NCBI RefSeq assembly: GCF_002875945.1
Contig: NZ_MCZK01000101.1
Coordinates: forward strand, 124,001-188,000
From: Vibrio lentus
Lineage (GTDB): Bacteria; Pseudomonadota; Gammaproteobacteria; Enterobacterales; Vibrionaceae
Reading direction: 5' to 3'
DNA: 64,000 nt
Shown here one piece after another: positions 24,640-34,457 of the stretch. The notes under the pieces were generated by a model that had not been told where the DNA came from, did no database searches, and was given only the letters and a program-made list of their open reading frames with translations. A program made the position numbers and the translations under genes. Every line of letters begins with the position of its first letter. Positions within the stretch are counted from its first letter, which is position 1.

Positions 24640-27591
24640 ATGAACACATTCAAGGGGACTTTTATGACCACCGCCTTTGAAGTCGATATTAATACTATCG
24701 CAAATTCATTTTCAACTATGGTTCCTATCGTAGAGGGAACTTACGATCTAACACCCGACGCTATTTTGCTTGAGCAAGAACAGCATGAATCGGATGTTCG
24801 TTCATACCCAAGACGCCTACCGATTGCTATTAAAAGAGCATGTGGTGTTTTAGTTGAAGATACTCGTGGCCAACTCTTTCTCGATTGTTTAGCCGGTGCC
24901 GGTACACTTTCTTTGGGTTACAACCACCCTGAAATCAACCAAGCACTTAAAGACCAACTCGATTCAGGTTTGCCATACCAGACTCTTGATATCACGACTC
25001 AAGCAAAAGAGACGTTTATCAAGCGAGTTAAAGCTTTTCTTCCTCAAGACTTTTCGGCTAATTCGGTTCTTCAATTCTGTGGTCCGTCTGGCGCTGATGC
25101 TGTGGAAGCCGCGATCAAGCTCGCGAAGCAAACCACAGGTCGCAACACCATGTTTGCTTTCCGTGGTGCTTACCATGGTATGACGAACGGCACCATGGGC
25201 ATGATGGGTAACCTTGGCACTAAAGAGCGTCGTAGCGGCTTAATGTCTGACGTACATTTCATGCCTTTCCCATACAACCTTCGTTGCCCGTTTGGCATTG
25301 GTGGTGAAGCCGGTGCCAACGCGAGCATTCGTTACATCGAGCGTATGTTGAATGACGACGAATCTGGGATCATGAAACCGGCTGCGATGATCGTTGAGCC
25401 TGTACAAGGTGAGGGCGGTGTGATTCCAGCTCCTGCATCTTGGCTCCAAGGCTTGCGTCGCATCTGTGATGAACACGGCATCCTACTGATCTTTGATGAA
25501 ATTCAGTGTGGTGTGGGTAAAACCGGCCATCGCTTTGCATTTGAAGAATCTGGTGTTAATCCTGATATCTTGTGTTTGTCTAAAGCGATTGGTGGCGGAT
25601 TGCCTATGTCGTTGCTTGTATTTGATAAGAGCATTGATACTTGGAAAGCGGGTGAGCACACCGGCACATTCCGTGGTAATCAGTTGGCAATGGTGTCTGG
25701 CGCTAAAGCGTTGGAAATCATCGAGCGAGATGGCTTAGTTGAGCACGCAAATATTGCTGGCCAATACTTACGTCATGGGCTCGAGAAGATTCAAGCACGC
25801 GTGAACTGCATTGCTGAAGTTCGTGGTAAAGGCTTGATGCTTGGCGCTGAGATCAAGAAAGCCAATGGTGAATTCAATAAATTTGGCGAGCCGCAATCAG
25901 ACGGCGAACTGACTCTAGCGATTCAACGAGCGGCGTTAGAGCGTGGCTTGATGGTCGAAAAGGGCGGACGTAATGGCTCAGTGATTCGATTCTTGCCACC
26001 AATGATTATCTCTTTCGAACAGATAGACTTTGCACTGCGCGTGATGGAAGAAGCCATCATTGCTGCTGGCGGAGGTGTTCAAGAAAAACAAGCTTCAACT
26101 GAACAATCAAATCAAGAATGGAAAAAGCATTTCATCCAGACAGGTTTAGGCGGTAGCGACGAATTTGCTAACGTGATGAACCAAACCACTCAGGCGATGA
26201 AAGCCGTTTTTGAACAGGTTGAAACTCCTTATTCGGGTTTAGATCCAAAAGTGTTAGAAGCAGCTATCAATGCTGTCGATCTCGATAACAACCAACACGC
26301 TTTGGTTGATGTTGTGGATAGCACCGCTGACTTAGTGGCAGCCAACTCAATCTTTGTGCAACACCCAGACTGTATTGCGCACCTTCACACGCCTCCTCTT
26401 ATGGCTTCGGTTGCCGCGGAATCGATTATTGCGGCTTTGAACCAATCCATGGATTCATGGGATCAAGCTTCCGCTGCAACGTATGTTGAACAGCGAGTGG
26501 TTGACTGGATGTGTGATAAGTACCAACTAGGCGATCAAGCCGATGGTATTTTCACGAGCGGCGGCACGCAAAGTAACCTGATGGGCTTGTTGCTAGCAAG
26601 AGACTGGGTTGCCGATAAGCACGATGGTCACTCAATCCAAAAGTTAGGCTTGCCAGAGTACGCGAGCAAACTGCGTATCTTATGTTCAAAGAAATCTCAC
26701 TTCACGGTACAAAAATCCGCATCTCTAATGGGATTAGGCGAAGCGGCTGTGTGCTGTGTTGATACCAACGCTAACGGCACCATCAAAGCTGATTTGTTAG
26801 ATGCAGAAGTGAAAGCACTGAAAGCACAAGGTCTGATTCCTTTTGCTGTGGTTGGTACGGCGGGCACAACCGATCATGGTGCTATCGATGACCTTGATGC
26901 GATTGCAGACATCGCAAGCCAGCAAGATCTTTGGTTCCATGTCGACAGTGCATACGGTGGCGCACTTATTTTAAGTAGCCATAAAGCTCGTCTACAAGGC
27001 ATCGAAAAAGCAGACTCAGTAAGCGTCGATTTCCACAAATTGTTCTATCAAACAATCAGCTGTGGTGCGGTGTTGCTCAAAGACAAAGCGAACTTTAAAT
27101 ACTTACTGCATCACGCAGATTACTTGAATCGTGAGCACGATGAGCTGCCGAATCTGGTCGATAAGTCTATTGCTACCACCAAGCGCTTCGATGCACTGAA
27201 AGTCTTCATGACGATGCAAAGTGTCGGTCCAAAGCAGTTGGGCGATATGTACGACCATCTCTTAGAGCAGACGCTTCAAGTTGCCGATCTGATTCAGAAG
27301 CATGACGATTTTGAGCTACTTGCTGAGCCGTCACTGTCGACTGTGCTGTTCCGTGCGGTACCGAACAATGAGCAATCGGCAAAAGGCGCTCTTGATTTAG
27401 ACAAACTGAATCAGACGTTAAGACTGGAGGCACTGACTCGTGGCGTTGCCGTTCTTGGCGAAACGGTCGTTGATGGTAAAAGCGCACTGAAGTTTACTAT
27501 CTTGAATCCGTGCTTAAAGACATCAGATTTCAAATCTCTAATTAACAAAATTCAAACTCTAGCCACTGAGCTAGCAGAACAACAAGGGTAA
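24640..27591 (+). CDS. Fused L-2,4-diaminobutyrate:2-oxoglutarate aminotransferase / diaminobutyrate decarboxylase
   Basis: 983 residues in two PLP enzymes. The first (about 35-460) is a class III aminotransferase making diaminobutyrate from aspartate semialdehyde, with DEIQCGVGKTGH and PLP lysine in CLSKAIGGGLP. The second (about 510-975) is a group II decarboxylase giving 1,3-diaminopropane, with FTSGGTQSNL, HVDSAYGG and the PLP lysine in VDFHKLFYQ. Acinetobacter has them as separate genes; the fusion is the vibrio form. I start at ATG 24640 (GGAGG, 5-base spacing); ATG 24664 also has a good site (AGGGGA). The decarboxylase product and aspartate semialdehyde are used by the next gene. Confidence 0.93.
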   Translation: MNTFKGTFMTTAFEVDINTIANSFSTMVPIVEGTYDLTPDAILLEQEQHESDVRSYPRRLPIAIKRACGVLVEDTRGQLFLDCLAGAGTLSLGYNHPEINQALKDQLDSGLPYQTLDITTQAKETFIKRVKAFLPQDFSANSVLQFCGPSGADAVEAAIKLAKQTTGRNTMFAFRGAYHGMTNGTMGMMGNLGTKERRSGLMSDVHFMPFPYNLRCPFGIGGEAGANASIRYIERMLNDDESGIMKPAAMIVEPVQGEGGVIPAPASWLQGLRRICDEHGILLIFDEIQCGVGKTGHRFAFEESGVNPDILCLSKAIGGGLPMSLLVFDKSIDTWKAGEHTGTFRGNQLAMVSGAKALEIIERDGLVEHANIAGQYLRHGLEKIQARVNCIAEVRGKGLMLGAEIKKANGEFNKFGEPQSDGELTLAIQRAALERGLMVEKGGRNGSVIRFLPPMIISFEQIDFALRVMEEAIIAAGGGVQEKQASTEQSNQEWKKHFIQTGLGGSDEFANVMNQTTQAMKAVFEQVETPYSGLDPKVLEAAINAVDLDNNQHALVDVVDSTADLVAANSIFVQHPDCIAHLHTPPLMASVAAESIIAALNQSMDSWDQASAATYVEQRVVDWMCDKYQLGDQADGIFTSGGTQSNLMGLLLARDWVADKHDGHSIQKLGLPEYASKLRILCSKKSHFTVQKSASLMGLGEAAVCCVDTNANGTIKADLLDAEVKALKAQGLIPFAVVGTAGTTDHGAIDDLDAIADIASQQDLWFHVDSAYGGALILSSHKARLQGIEKADSVSVDFHKLFYQTISCGAVLLKDKANFKYLLHHADYLNREHDELPNLVDKSIATTKRFDALKVFMTMQSVGPKQLGDMYDHLLEQTLQVADLIQKHDDFELLAEPSLSTVLFRAVPNNEQSAKGALDLDKLNQTLRLEALTRGVAVLGETVVDGKSALKFTILNPCLKTSDFKSLINKIQTLATELAEQQG

Positions 27592-27599
27592 TTAATACT

Positions 27600-28850
27600 A
27601 TGGCTATTCTACAAATTGGTGCAGGCGGCGTTGGTTGGGTTGTTGCACATAAAGCAGCACAAAATAACGAAGTACTGGGTGATATCACAATCGCTTCGCG
27701 CACAATCGCGAAATGTGAAAAAATCATCGAATCGATTAAAGGTAAAAACAACCTTAAAGATTCAACTAAGAAACTAGAAGCACGTTCAGTAGATGCTGAC
27801 GATGTTGATGCGCTTGTTGCTTTGATTAAAGAAGTTAAGCCTGATCTAGTGATCAATGCTGGTCCTCCTTGGGTAAACATGGCGATCATGGAAGCGTGTT
27901 ACCAATCGAAAGTCTCTTACCTAGATACATCGGTAGCTGTTGACCTATGCTCTGAAGGCCAACAAGTACCACAAGCTTACGATTGGCAATGGGGCTACCG
28001 TGAAAAGTTCGCTGAAGCGGGCATCACAGGTATTCTTGGCGCTGGTTTTGATCCTGGTGTGGTATCAATCTTTGCTGCGTACGCGGTAAAGCACTTGTTT
28101 GATGAGATTGATTCAATCGACGTAATGGACGTGAATGCTGGCGACCATGGTAAGAAGTTTGCGACAAACTTTGACCCAGAAACCAACATGCTTGAGATCC
28201 AAGGCGATTCTTTCTACTGGGAAAATGAAGAGTGGAAACAAGTGCCTTGTCACTCTCGTATGCTTGAGTTTGAATTCCCGAACTGTGGCTCTCATAAAGT
28301 GTACTCAATGGCGCACGATGAAGTGCGTTCTATGAAGGAATTCATCCCAGCTAAGCGTATCGAATTCTGGATGGGCTTTGGTGATGCTTACCTGAACTAC
28401 TTCAACTGCATGCGTGATATCGGCCTTCTAAGCCCAGATCCGCTAACACTGCACGATGGCACTGTGGTTCAGCCTCTGCATGTTCTCAAAGCATTACTGC
28501 CAGATCCAACGTCTCTAGCTCCGGGTTACACAGGTTTAACGTGTATCGGTACTTGGGTTCAAGGTAAGAAAGACGGTAAAGAGCGCAGCGTATTCATCTA
28601 CAATAACGCAGACCACGAAGTGGCTTACGAAGACGTAGAGCACCAAGCGATTTCTTACACAACCGGTGTACCAGCGATTACTGCTGCACTTCAGTTCTTC
28701 CGTGGCGAATGGGCTGATAAAGGCGTATTTAACATGGAACAGCTAAACCCAGACCCGTTCCTAGCAACGATGCCTGAAATCGGTCTAGATTGGCATGTTC
28801 AAGAGCTAGAGCCGACAGCCGGTTTACCTCTGATCCATACTTTGAAGTAA
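27600..28850 (+). CDS. Carboxynorspermidine synthase (dehydrogenase)
   Basis: 416 residues of the saccharopine dehydrogenase-like family. The N-terminal Rossmann fold has IGAGGVGWVVAHKAAQ; the middle GAGFDPGVVSIFAAYA and EFIPAKRIEFWMGFGD are conserved in carboxynorspermidine/carboxyspermidine dehydrogenases. It condenses diaminopropane with aspartate semialdehyde and reduces the Schiff base with NADPH. Eight bases separate it from the fused enzyme, so both are co-translated. Confidence 0.95.
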   Translation: MAILQIGAGGVGWVVAHKAAQNNEVLGDITIASRTIAKCEKIIESIKGKNNLKDSTKKLEARSVDADDVDALVALIKEVKPDLVINAGPPWVNMAIMEACYQSKVSYLDTSVAVDLCSEGQQVPQAYDWQWGYREKFAEAGITGILGAGFDPGVVSIFAAYAVKHLFDEIDSIDVMDVNAGDHGKKFATNFDPETNMLEIQGDSFYWENEEWKQVPCHSRMLEFEFPNCGSHKVYSMAHDEVRSMKEFIPAKRIEFWMGFGDAYLNYFNCMRDIGLLSPDPLTLHDGTVVQPLHVLKALLPDPTSLAPGYTGLTCIGTWVQGKKDGKERSVFIYNNADHEVAYEDVEHQAISYTTGVPAITAALQFFRGEWADKGVFNMEQLNPDPFLATMPEIGLDWHVQELEPTAGLPLIHTLK

Positions 28851-28947
28851 TTTCTGGTTCTTTGCCCTTGTCGCGTGTCCTAGCGATAAAGGTAAAGTTC
28901 TGCGAATTACATCCAAAGTCATATGATTGACAAGAACGTATAATTTC

Positions 28948-28973
28948 AGCCGACGCATTAGCGTCGGCTTTGT
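28948..28973 (+). terminator. Terminator-like stem between carboxynorspermidine synthase and nspC
   Basis: AGCCGACGC, ATTA, GCGTCGGCTTTGTT: a strong 9-bp stem with a short T-rich tail, 97 bases behind the stop. nspC follows 48 bases later, so it may have its own promoter or rely on read-through. Confidence 0.75.
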
Positions 28974-29020
28974 TCGATTATCATGTGCCTTCGTGAACTC
29001 GAGGGCCGCAAGGTATTAAC

Positions 29021-30154
29021 ATGCAAAACAACGAACTAAAAACGCCTTACTTCATGATCAACGAAGAGAAGTTGATTGCGAATTTAGAGATAGCTAAGCA
29101 ACTGAAAGAGATTTCAGGTGTGAAGCTGGTATTGGCACTGAAGTGTTTCTCGACATGGGGTGTGTTTGACATCATCAAACCTTACCTCGATGGCACGACA
29201 AGCTCTGGCCCTTACGAAGTGAAACTTGGTCAAGAAACCTTTGGTGGCGAAACGCACGCTTATAGTGTGGGTTACAGCGAAGATGACGTGAGAGAAGTTG
29301 CGGATATCTGCGACAAGATGATCTTCAACTCACAAAGTCAATTCGAGGCGTACCGTCATATCGTTGAAGGTAAGGCTTCGCTGGGTTTACGTTTAAATCC
29401 GGGGGTGAGCTACGCAGGACAAGACTTGGCTAATCCAGCTCGTCAATATTCTCGTTTGGGTGTGCAAGCTGACCACATCAAACCTGAGATCTTCGATGAG
29501 ATTAATGGTGTTATGTTCCACATGAACTGTGAGAACAAAGACGTCGATGCATTTATCGGCCTGCTTGATTCAATCTCAGAACAGTTTGGCGAGCACTTAG
29601 ATAAGTTGGACTGGGTGAGCATGGGCGGTGGTGTGTTCTTCACATGGCCGGGTTATGATATCGAGAAACTGGGTCTTGCGCTCAAAGCCTTCTCTGAAAA
29701 GCACGGCGTGCAGATGTACCTTGAGCCGGGTGAAGCCATCATCACTAAAACAACTGACTTGGTTGTGACAGTGGTTGATATTGTTGAGAACGTGAAGAAA
29801 ACGGCAATTGTCGATTCGGCAACTGAAGCTCATCGCCTTGATACGCTTATCTACAATGAACCAGCATCGGTATTGGAAGCCTCGGAAAACGGTAACCATG
29901 ATTATGTGATTGGTTCGTGTTCATGCCTTGCGGGCGATCAGTTCTGCGAAGCAAGCTTTGATGAACCGTTGAAGATTGGTCAAAAGCTTCATCTGTTGGA
30001 CAGTGCGGGTTACACCATGGTGAAACTGAACTGGTTCAATGGCCTGAAAATGCCATCGATCTATTGCGAGCGCAGCAATGGCGAAATTAAAAAGCTGAAT
30101 GAATTTGGCTATGAAGACTTCAAGCGTTCATTGTCACAATGGTCAGTTCAATAA
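29021..30154 (+). CDS. nspC: Carboxynorspermidine decarboxylase
   Basis: 377 residues, a fold type III PLP decarboxylase. The PLP lysine is Lys41 in [12 protein letters not shown]; the C-terminal barrel has [11 protein letters not shown] with the active-site Cys, then [15 protein letters not shown]. It converts carboxynorspermidine to norspermidine, the triamine that in Vibrio cholerae feeds the NspS-MbaA sensing of biofilm formation. The ribosome site before ATG is weak (AAGGTATTAAC). Confidence 0.96.
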   Translation: MQNNELKTPYFMINEEKLIANLEIAKQLKEISGVKLVLALKCFSTWGVFDIIKPYLDGTTSSGPYEVKLGQETFGGETHAYSVGYSEDDVREVADICDKMIFNSQSQFEAYRHIVEGKASLGLRLNPGVSYAGQDLANPARQYSRLGVQADHIKPEIFDEINGVMFHMNCENKDVDAFIGLLDSISEQFGEHLDKLDWVSMGGGVFFTWPGYDIEKLGLALKAFSEKHGVQMYLEPGEAIITKTTDLVVTVVDIVENVKKTAIVDSATEAHRLDTLIYNEPASVLEASENGNHDYVIGSCSCLAGDQFCEASFDEPLKIGQKLHLLDSAGYTMVKLNWFNGLKMPSIYCERSNGEIKKLNEFGYEDFKRSLSQWSVQ

Positions 30155-30177
30155 CTGAGCCATAGTTTCAGAATAAT

Positions 30178-30206
30178 AAAAAGAGCAGCCGACGAGCTGC
30201 TCTTTG
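30178..30206. terminator. Terminator between nspC and the ACT-domain gene
   Basis: AAAGAGCAGC, CGACGA, GCTGCTCTTT, with T-rich sequence on the right and A-rich on the left; it can act for both converging genes. Confidence 0.85.
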
Positions 30207-30267
30207 TTGTTTTTAGAGAACGGTTTAACCAGAGAAAACAGCAAAGATAGAAGTTAAGTGCTATCCG

Positions 30268-30780
30268 TTAGTTCTCAATCATCACTCGAGTATCTTCACT
30301 GAGCGTTTCTAGCTCGTTGACGACATCATCAATTAAGACTTCGATTGGTAGCTTAACGGCAATCTTGGAAGTAAACAGGCTTGAGCTAACACCACCGCCG
30401 CCAGCGATGAAGACTCGGTGGCAATCCATATCAAGAATGCTGATCCCTTGTCGATCCAATACATGTGTTACTTCGTTGACGATGCCTGCTCGGTCGTTCG
30501 AGTCGAGTCGTAGGTGATGTATTGTATCTTGTGCATTGTGAGTATGGTCTGAATCAACAAACTGCACGATCAAGTCAGCATTGGCGCTGAACGCTTCTTT
30601 GACAATGGATTCGTTGATGGCTGGAAGTTGAACCTTGAGTACGCCTGCGACTTGGTCTTCAATAAAGTTCACTTTACTGATGAGCCATTTCCCGTCGTTT
30701 TCGTGAGTAACCGCAGCAAGTTGCTTGATTGTTGCTGGTGATGCTTTTCCGATAAAGTTTACGATAAATGTACTGTTCAT
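30268..30780 (-). CDS. GcvR-like ACT-domain regulatory protein
   Basis: 170 residues with two ACT domains: about 1-75 (FIVNFIGKASPATIKQLAAV) and 85-165 (RLDSNDRAGIVNEVTHVLDRQGISI). No DNA-binding or enzyme domain is present. The closest known type is GcvR, the glycine cleavage repressor partner of GcvA, but copies with this layout are often just called glycine cleavage system protein R. The start ATG 30780 has GGGGG 5 bases upstream; the 4-residue longer frame is less likely. It is a lone gene. Confidence 0.75.
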   Translation of the reverse strand: MNSTFIVNFIGKASPATIKQLAAVTHENDGKWLISKVNFIEDQVAGVLKVQLPAINESIVKEAFSANADLIVQFVDSDHTHNAQDTIHHLRLDSNDRAGIVNEVTHVLDRQGISILDMDCHRVFIAGGGGVSSSLFTSKIAVKLPIEVLIDDVVNELETLSEDTRVMIEN

Positions 30781-30944
30781 ATCAGCCCCCAAAGTCTCAA
30801 TTAATCGTTGCTAATTAAATGTTTGATATCACGCGATAAAGTTCTTTAATTTCAGTGTAGAAGTTTACATCGAACAATGTTTGACCTACGTCAATTTTTG
30901 AAACTAAGCTTCGATGCAAAAAAAGAGAATGAAGAGTAGGGCAC

Positions 30945-30973
30945 AAAAAAAGCGGCTAGAGAGCCGCTTTTTA
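30945..30973. terminator. Terminator behind the DUF3943 gene
   Basis: AAAAAAGCGGCT, AGA, GAGCCGCTTTTT: stem with A and T runs on either side. It is 118 bases behind the stop of the leftward DUF3943 gene, past a repeat-rich stretch. Confidence 0.8.
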
Positions 30974-31010
30974 GAAGAGTTATCGCTGTTATTTGTGATC
31001 CAGAAGCTTC

Positions 31011-31080
31011 GTAAGTAACGAGTAAACGGCTTAGTAAGTAACTGAGTAAATAATTTAGTCAGTAACTTAACAAATAACGT
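31011..31080. repeat. Degenerate tandem repeat of about 23-24 bases, three copies
   Basis: Units start at 31011, 31034 and 31058 and share G-T-A-A-G-T-A-A-C followed by an AGTAAA-type block and TTA. Copy three is the most diverged. The array ends 10 bases before the stop codon of the leftward DUF3943 gene, so it is in its 3' untranslated region. Confidence 0.5.
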
Positions 31081-31090
31081 GGATTCTGGT

Positions 31091-31999
31091 TTAGAACGTG
31101 ACCTTGAAGTTCATACCAACAAACTGAGAATCGTATCGTGCGCCGGCGTCGTAAGCGAATCGCGCAGCGTCTTGGTTATCCCACCAAGGGTTAGTATTCA
31201 GGTTAACTTCTGCGTCACCGCCCCAAGCGTCACTTACCCAGTAGTGGATGTGGCCAACAGGGTTTAGGAAGAATAGAGACACATCACCTATGGTTTGAGA
31301 GCCCATCACTTCACCACCTGAAGCAACGATATCTTGTTCTGCTTCTAGCATCATTTCACCGACAACCGCACCAAAGAATGGTGTGATGAACAGATCTTGC
31401 CATGATGGTACTTCAGCAAACGCTTCTACGCCGTATTCCCAGAAGAATGTCGACATGGTCCAAGAGTATAAGAAAGACTCAAACTCATCGTAACCTGCAT
31501 GTCGAGCTGCGGTGTAGTAAACACCACCAAAATATGGGTGCATTACGTAGTTTAGGAAGTGTTCATCGCGGTCCCATACAGGACCCTCAGACACGTTATC
31601 TTTCCACTTTTTACCTAATGAGCTGATATCACGTTGGTCATCATCCCACTTAGTGATACTTTCAGGTAGCAAAGTCATTAGACCCACTGTAGCTACACTT
31701 AACCCGAGAATGGTGTAGGTTTGACCCATTAGATAATCCCAATCCTTCTCTTGGCTCACCAACATATGTTTTGGTTGTTGGATTGAGAAGTCATACTCGT
31801 CACTTGATTCGCTCAGTGCGTAATTGGCACTTGGCTTGTAGGTGTACAAGCTATCATTAACACAGTAGTCTTGAGCACATTCATCCGAGTAAGAAAGGTT
31901 GATTGGCTGGTCGAAGTCGTATTGGCTTGCAACCGAGTTAACTGACATTAGCATTGAAAATGCAGCAGTAACCTTCGCTAGTAACGGTGATTTGGCCAC
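31091..31999 (-). CDS. DUF3943 domain envelope protein of unknown function
   Basis: 302 residues from GTG 31999, chosen because GGAG lies 6 bases upstream; an ATG at 32011 lacks a site. Signal peptide at about 1-25 ending near SVASQ. The conserved core (about 135-265) has DEHFLNYVMHPYFGGVYY, EYGVEAFAEVPSWQDLFITPFFG and FFLNPVGHIHYW, rich in aromatic residues and typical of DUF3943. One hydrophobic segment lies near residue 95-115. The last residue is Phe after a Val-Thr, as in many outer-membrane proteins, so an outer-membrane location is possible. No function is assigned to the family. Confidence 0.75.
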   Translation of the reverse strand: MAKSPLLAKVTAAFSMLMSVNSVASQYDFDQPINLSYSDECAQDYCVNDSLYTYKPSANYALSESSDEYDFSIQQPKHMLVSQEKDWDYLMGQTYTILGLSVATVGLMTLLPESITKWDDDQRDISSLGKKWKDNVSEGPVWDRDEHFLNYVMHPYFGGVYYTAARHAGYDEFESFLYSWTMSTFFWEYGVEAFAEVPSWQDLFITPFFGAVVGEMMLEAEQDIVASGGEVMGSQTIGDVSLFFLNPVGHIHYWVSDAWGGDAEVNLNTNPWWDNQDAARFAYDAGARYDSQFVGMNFKVTF

Positions 32000-32208
32000 A
32001 AGGGTCTCCATGAGAAGTTAAGAATTGATCAGAGTCACAATTATCTATTAAATGCCTGATTTAGGGAACTAATAATTTATCGCTTTTCCTAAGAAAACCT
32101 TAGATTTAACATTAATAATATTTGTGAAAAGCTGGAATGTCTCAAATTCAACCATAGACCAGTTTATGAATAATGCAGTGTCTTTTTATGACCACAAGGG
32201 ATAGAAAT

Positions 32209-33447
32209 ATGACGAAAATCGCAATGTTAAGCACAGGTGAAGAAGTTCTTCATGGAGACATTGTAGACACAAACGCAGCTTGGATGTCTGGAGAGTTTTA
32301 CCAACACGGCTTTGCTCTCGCCAAACGTTCCACTGTGGGTGACCAGATGAATGCTCTCATTGAAGAACTGCTGATGCTGAGCTTTAACTATGATGTGGTT
32401 ATCGTCAATGGCGGGTTAGGGCCAACAACGGATGACATGAGTGCGGCAGCAGCAGCAGCAGCGTCAGAGCAGAAATTAGTCATGTTCCCTGAATGGCTGG
32501 ATCGCATGGAAGAGATGTTTTCTGGACGTGGCATGCCGATGCCTGACAGCAACCTTAAACAAGCCTTGTTGCCAGCAAGCTCTGAGATTGTCGATAACCC
32601 AGTCGGCACTGCGTGTGGCTTCAAGTTGAAGATAAACGATGCGACGTTCTATTTCACACCGGGCGTACCGAGTGAATTCAAGCGCATGGTGACCTTTGAA
32701 ATCCTGCCTGATTTGTCACGCGCTTATCCTCAAGTGGTTGCCTCTGAATGCAGTCGACTATTTACCTTTGGCTTATCTGAGTCGGGTATCTCTGATGTGT
32801 TGGACCAATTGAAACTGCCTGAAGGCTATGAGCTGGGTTATCGCTCTTATCTGCCGTTCATTGAGGTGAAATTGTTTGGGCCTAAGTCTGGTTTAGAAAC
32901 GCGCGTTAAACTGCTACAAATGGTGTACAAGCTGTTAGAGAGTAATGTAGTGAGCGTTGATGAGCCGATGATTGACCATATTGGACACATCATGGCAGAG
33001 AGAAAGAAAACCCTGTCTGTTTCTGAAGTGTCGACCAAAGGTGCATTGTCGGCTTGGCTGCAATCGAATGAGCAGGTTGAAGATTGTTTTGGTCACTCAT
33101 GGGTGATGGCTGAACCAAAAGAGAGTGAGCTTGAGAAGAGCGACCCATTGGCGGCGACTTTTGCATTAGCAGGCGCAACAAGAGAAAAGTGTGGCACTGA
33201 ATTAGCCTTGGTGACGGGCAAGCTAGAAGGCAATACATTCAGTATTGCGCTGTCGAGCGAAGCGGGTGAGTGGGGCCAAGTGCTTGAGTTCTACCGTCAA
33301 TATAACCGCGAAGATGCGCGCACCATTATCAAAACCGTTGCGGCAGATATGTTGAGAAGACACCTAGACAACAAACCTATGTTTGGTGATTACTCTTCAT
33401 TAAAACGCGTGAAGGATATGTTTATCCCTTCAGCGATCATCAAGTAA
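32209..33447 (+). CDS. CinA-family protein (YfaY-like) with divergent C-terminal domain
   Basis: 412 residues from ATG 32209, with AAGGGA 8 bases upstream. The N-terminal molybdopterin-binding-like domain (about 1-165) shows STGEEVLHGDIVDTNAAW and NGGLGPTTDDMSAAAAA. The C-terminal region (about 255-410) aligns by length with the nicotinamide mononucleotide deamidase domain, but the usual AESCTGG motif reads SEVSTKGALSAWL, so amidase activity is doubtful. E. coli YfaY is likewise regarded as an inactive deamidase relative. It stands alone and ends in a terminator. Confidence 0.85.
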   Translation: MTKIAMLSTGEEVLHGDIVDTNAAWMSGEFYQHGFALAKRSTVGDQMNALIEELLMLSFNYDVVIVNGGLGPTTDDMSAAAAAAASEQKLVMFPEWLDRMEEMFSGRGMPMPDSNLKQALLPASSEIVDNPVGTACGFKLKINDATFYFTPGVPSEFKRMVTFEILPDLSRAYPQVVASECSRLFTFGLSESGISDVLDQLKLPEGYELGYRSYLPFIEVKLFGPKSGLETRVKLLQMVYKLLESNVVSVDEPMIDHIGHIMAERKKTLSVSEVSTKGALSAWLQSNEQVEDCFGHSWVMAEPKESELEKSDPLAATFALAGATREKCGTELALVTGKLEGNTFSIALSSEAGEWGQVLEFYRQYNREDARTIIKTVAADMLRRHLDNKPMFGDYSSLKRVKDMFIPSAIIK

Positions 33448-33516
33448 GCAGCTCTTGTCGCTAACCAAGTTCTCTTGAGCCAAGACCTCTTGAACTAAGG
33501 TTAAGGCAGAACCAAT

Positions 33517-33554
33517 AAAAAGGCCCAACATCTAAATAGGTGTTGGGCCTTTTG
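33517..33554. terminator. Bidirectional terminator between the CinA-like gene and dmsC
   Basis: AAAAAGGCCCAACA and TGTTGGGCCTTTT pair over 13 bp with a 10-base loop; A and T runs suit both directions. Confidence 0.88.
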
Positions 33555-33610
33555 TTTATCTAGCCTTCTAGATAACCAGACAAGCTGCGATGTTTACACG
33601 TAATGCGTGA

Positions 33611-34456
33611 TTACAAACCGCTTGTCATATGTAGACTGTAGAACAAACCACGGCCGATTAACTCTGAAGCCAAGAACAATACTAGTGCTAAGCCAAGGTT
33701 TACTGGGTTCACTTTTGCTTTGTTCAGCATAGGTAGAATCCAAATCAACAGGCTTGCCATTAGCAGTGCCACTTGAAGAATCACATAGCTGCCTAAACCG
33801 TCAACCAACTCAGATGCTTTAGCTACTGAAGTTTGGATGTCACCGATTAGGTTCAGTTTTCCTACTGTCACAATCAAGCTGATCGCAACGGCAATAACAG
33901 CCAGCATGGTGATGTTGCGGTCAACGGTAAAGCGGCTGTCGTTAGCGAATACAATCACGAATTGAGAAAGCAGCAAACCACCCACAACCATAGTCATGAT
34001 GAAGCTCAGTGGTGTGTAGATGTTGTCCCATGTTGGTACTGTGTTGATCATGTATACATTGATCATTGCGTACATGAAGATAACACCCAGTACCATAGCG
34101 CCAACCATCAGTGCTTTCTGGATAGCAACGCCACCTTTCTTAACCACAGACAGTAGCCATTGCAGGCCGCCTACTGCGAAGAACGCCGCACCGAAGAATA
34201 CTTCGTTAGACAACCAAGCAGAACCTAGTTGGTTAAAAGCGTTAAACGCGCGCAGTGGAGATCCCAGGTGCGTTGTCGAGAACATAAAACCAAGACCCAT
34301 TAATGCCCATAGAATGAACATTGGAACCTTGTAGCTGTTCAGTTTCTCTTCGTCATGACCAAGTACCAGTGCACGTGCGCCAATCAGTAAGTAACCACCC
34401 ACGGCTGTTTGTGCCAGTACCGTAAAGAAGATCAAAGACCACTCATGAAAAATCAT
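33611..34456 (-). CDS. dmsC: DMSO reductase-type membrane anchor subunit
   Basis: 281 residues with eight predicted membrane helices and no cofactor motif, the DmsC layout. It anchors the periplasm-facing DmsAB to the inner membrane and oxidises menaquinol. FSTTHLGSPLRAFNAFNQLGSAWLS-type residues in the second helix-loop region (about 60-85) are typical. It starts 1 base after dmsB, so the three genes are one operon. Confidence 0.93.
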   Translation of the reverse strand: MIFHEWSLIFFTVLAQTAVGGYLLIGARALVLGHDEEKLNSYKVPMFILWALMGLGFMFSTTHLGSPLRAFNAFNQLGSAWLSNEVFFGAAFFAVGGLQWLLSVVKKGGVAIQKALMVGAMVLGVIFMYAMINVYMINTVPTWDNIYTPLSFIMTMVVGGLLLSQFVIVFANDSRFTVDRNITMLAVIAVAISLIVTVGKLNLIGDIQTSVAKASELVDGLGSYVILQVALLMASLLIWILPMLNKAKVNPVNLGLALVLFLASELIGRGLFYSLHMTSGL

Positions 34457-34457
34457 C

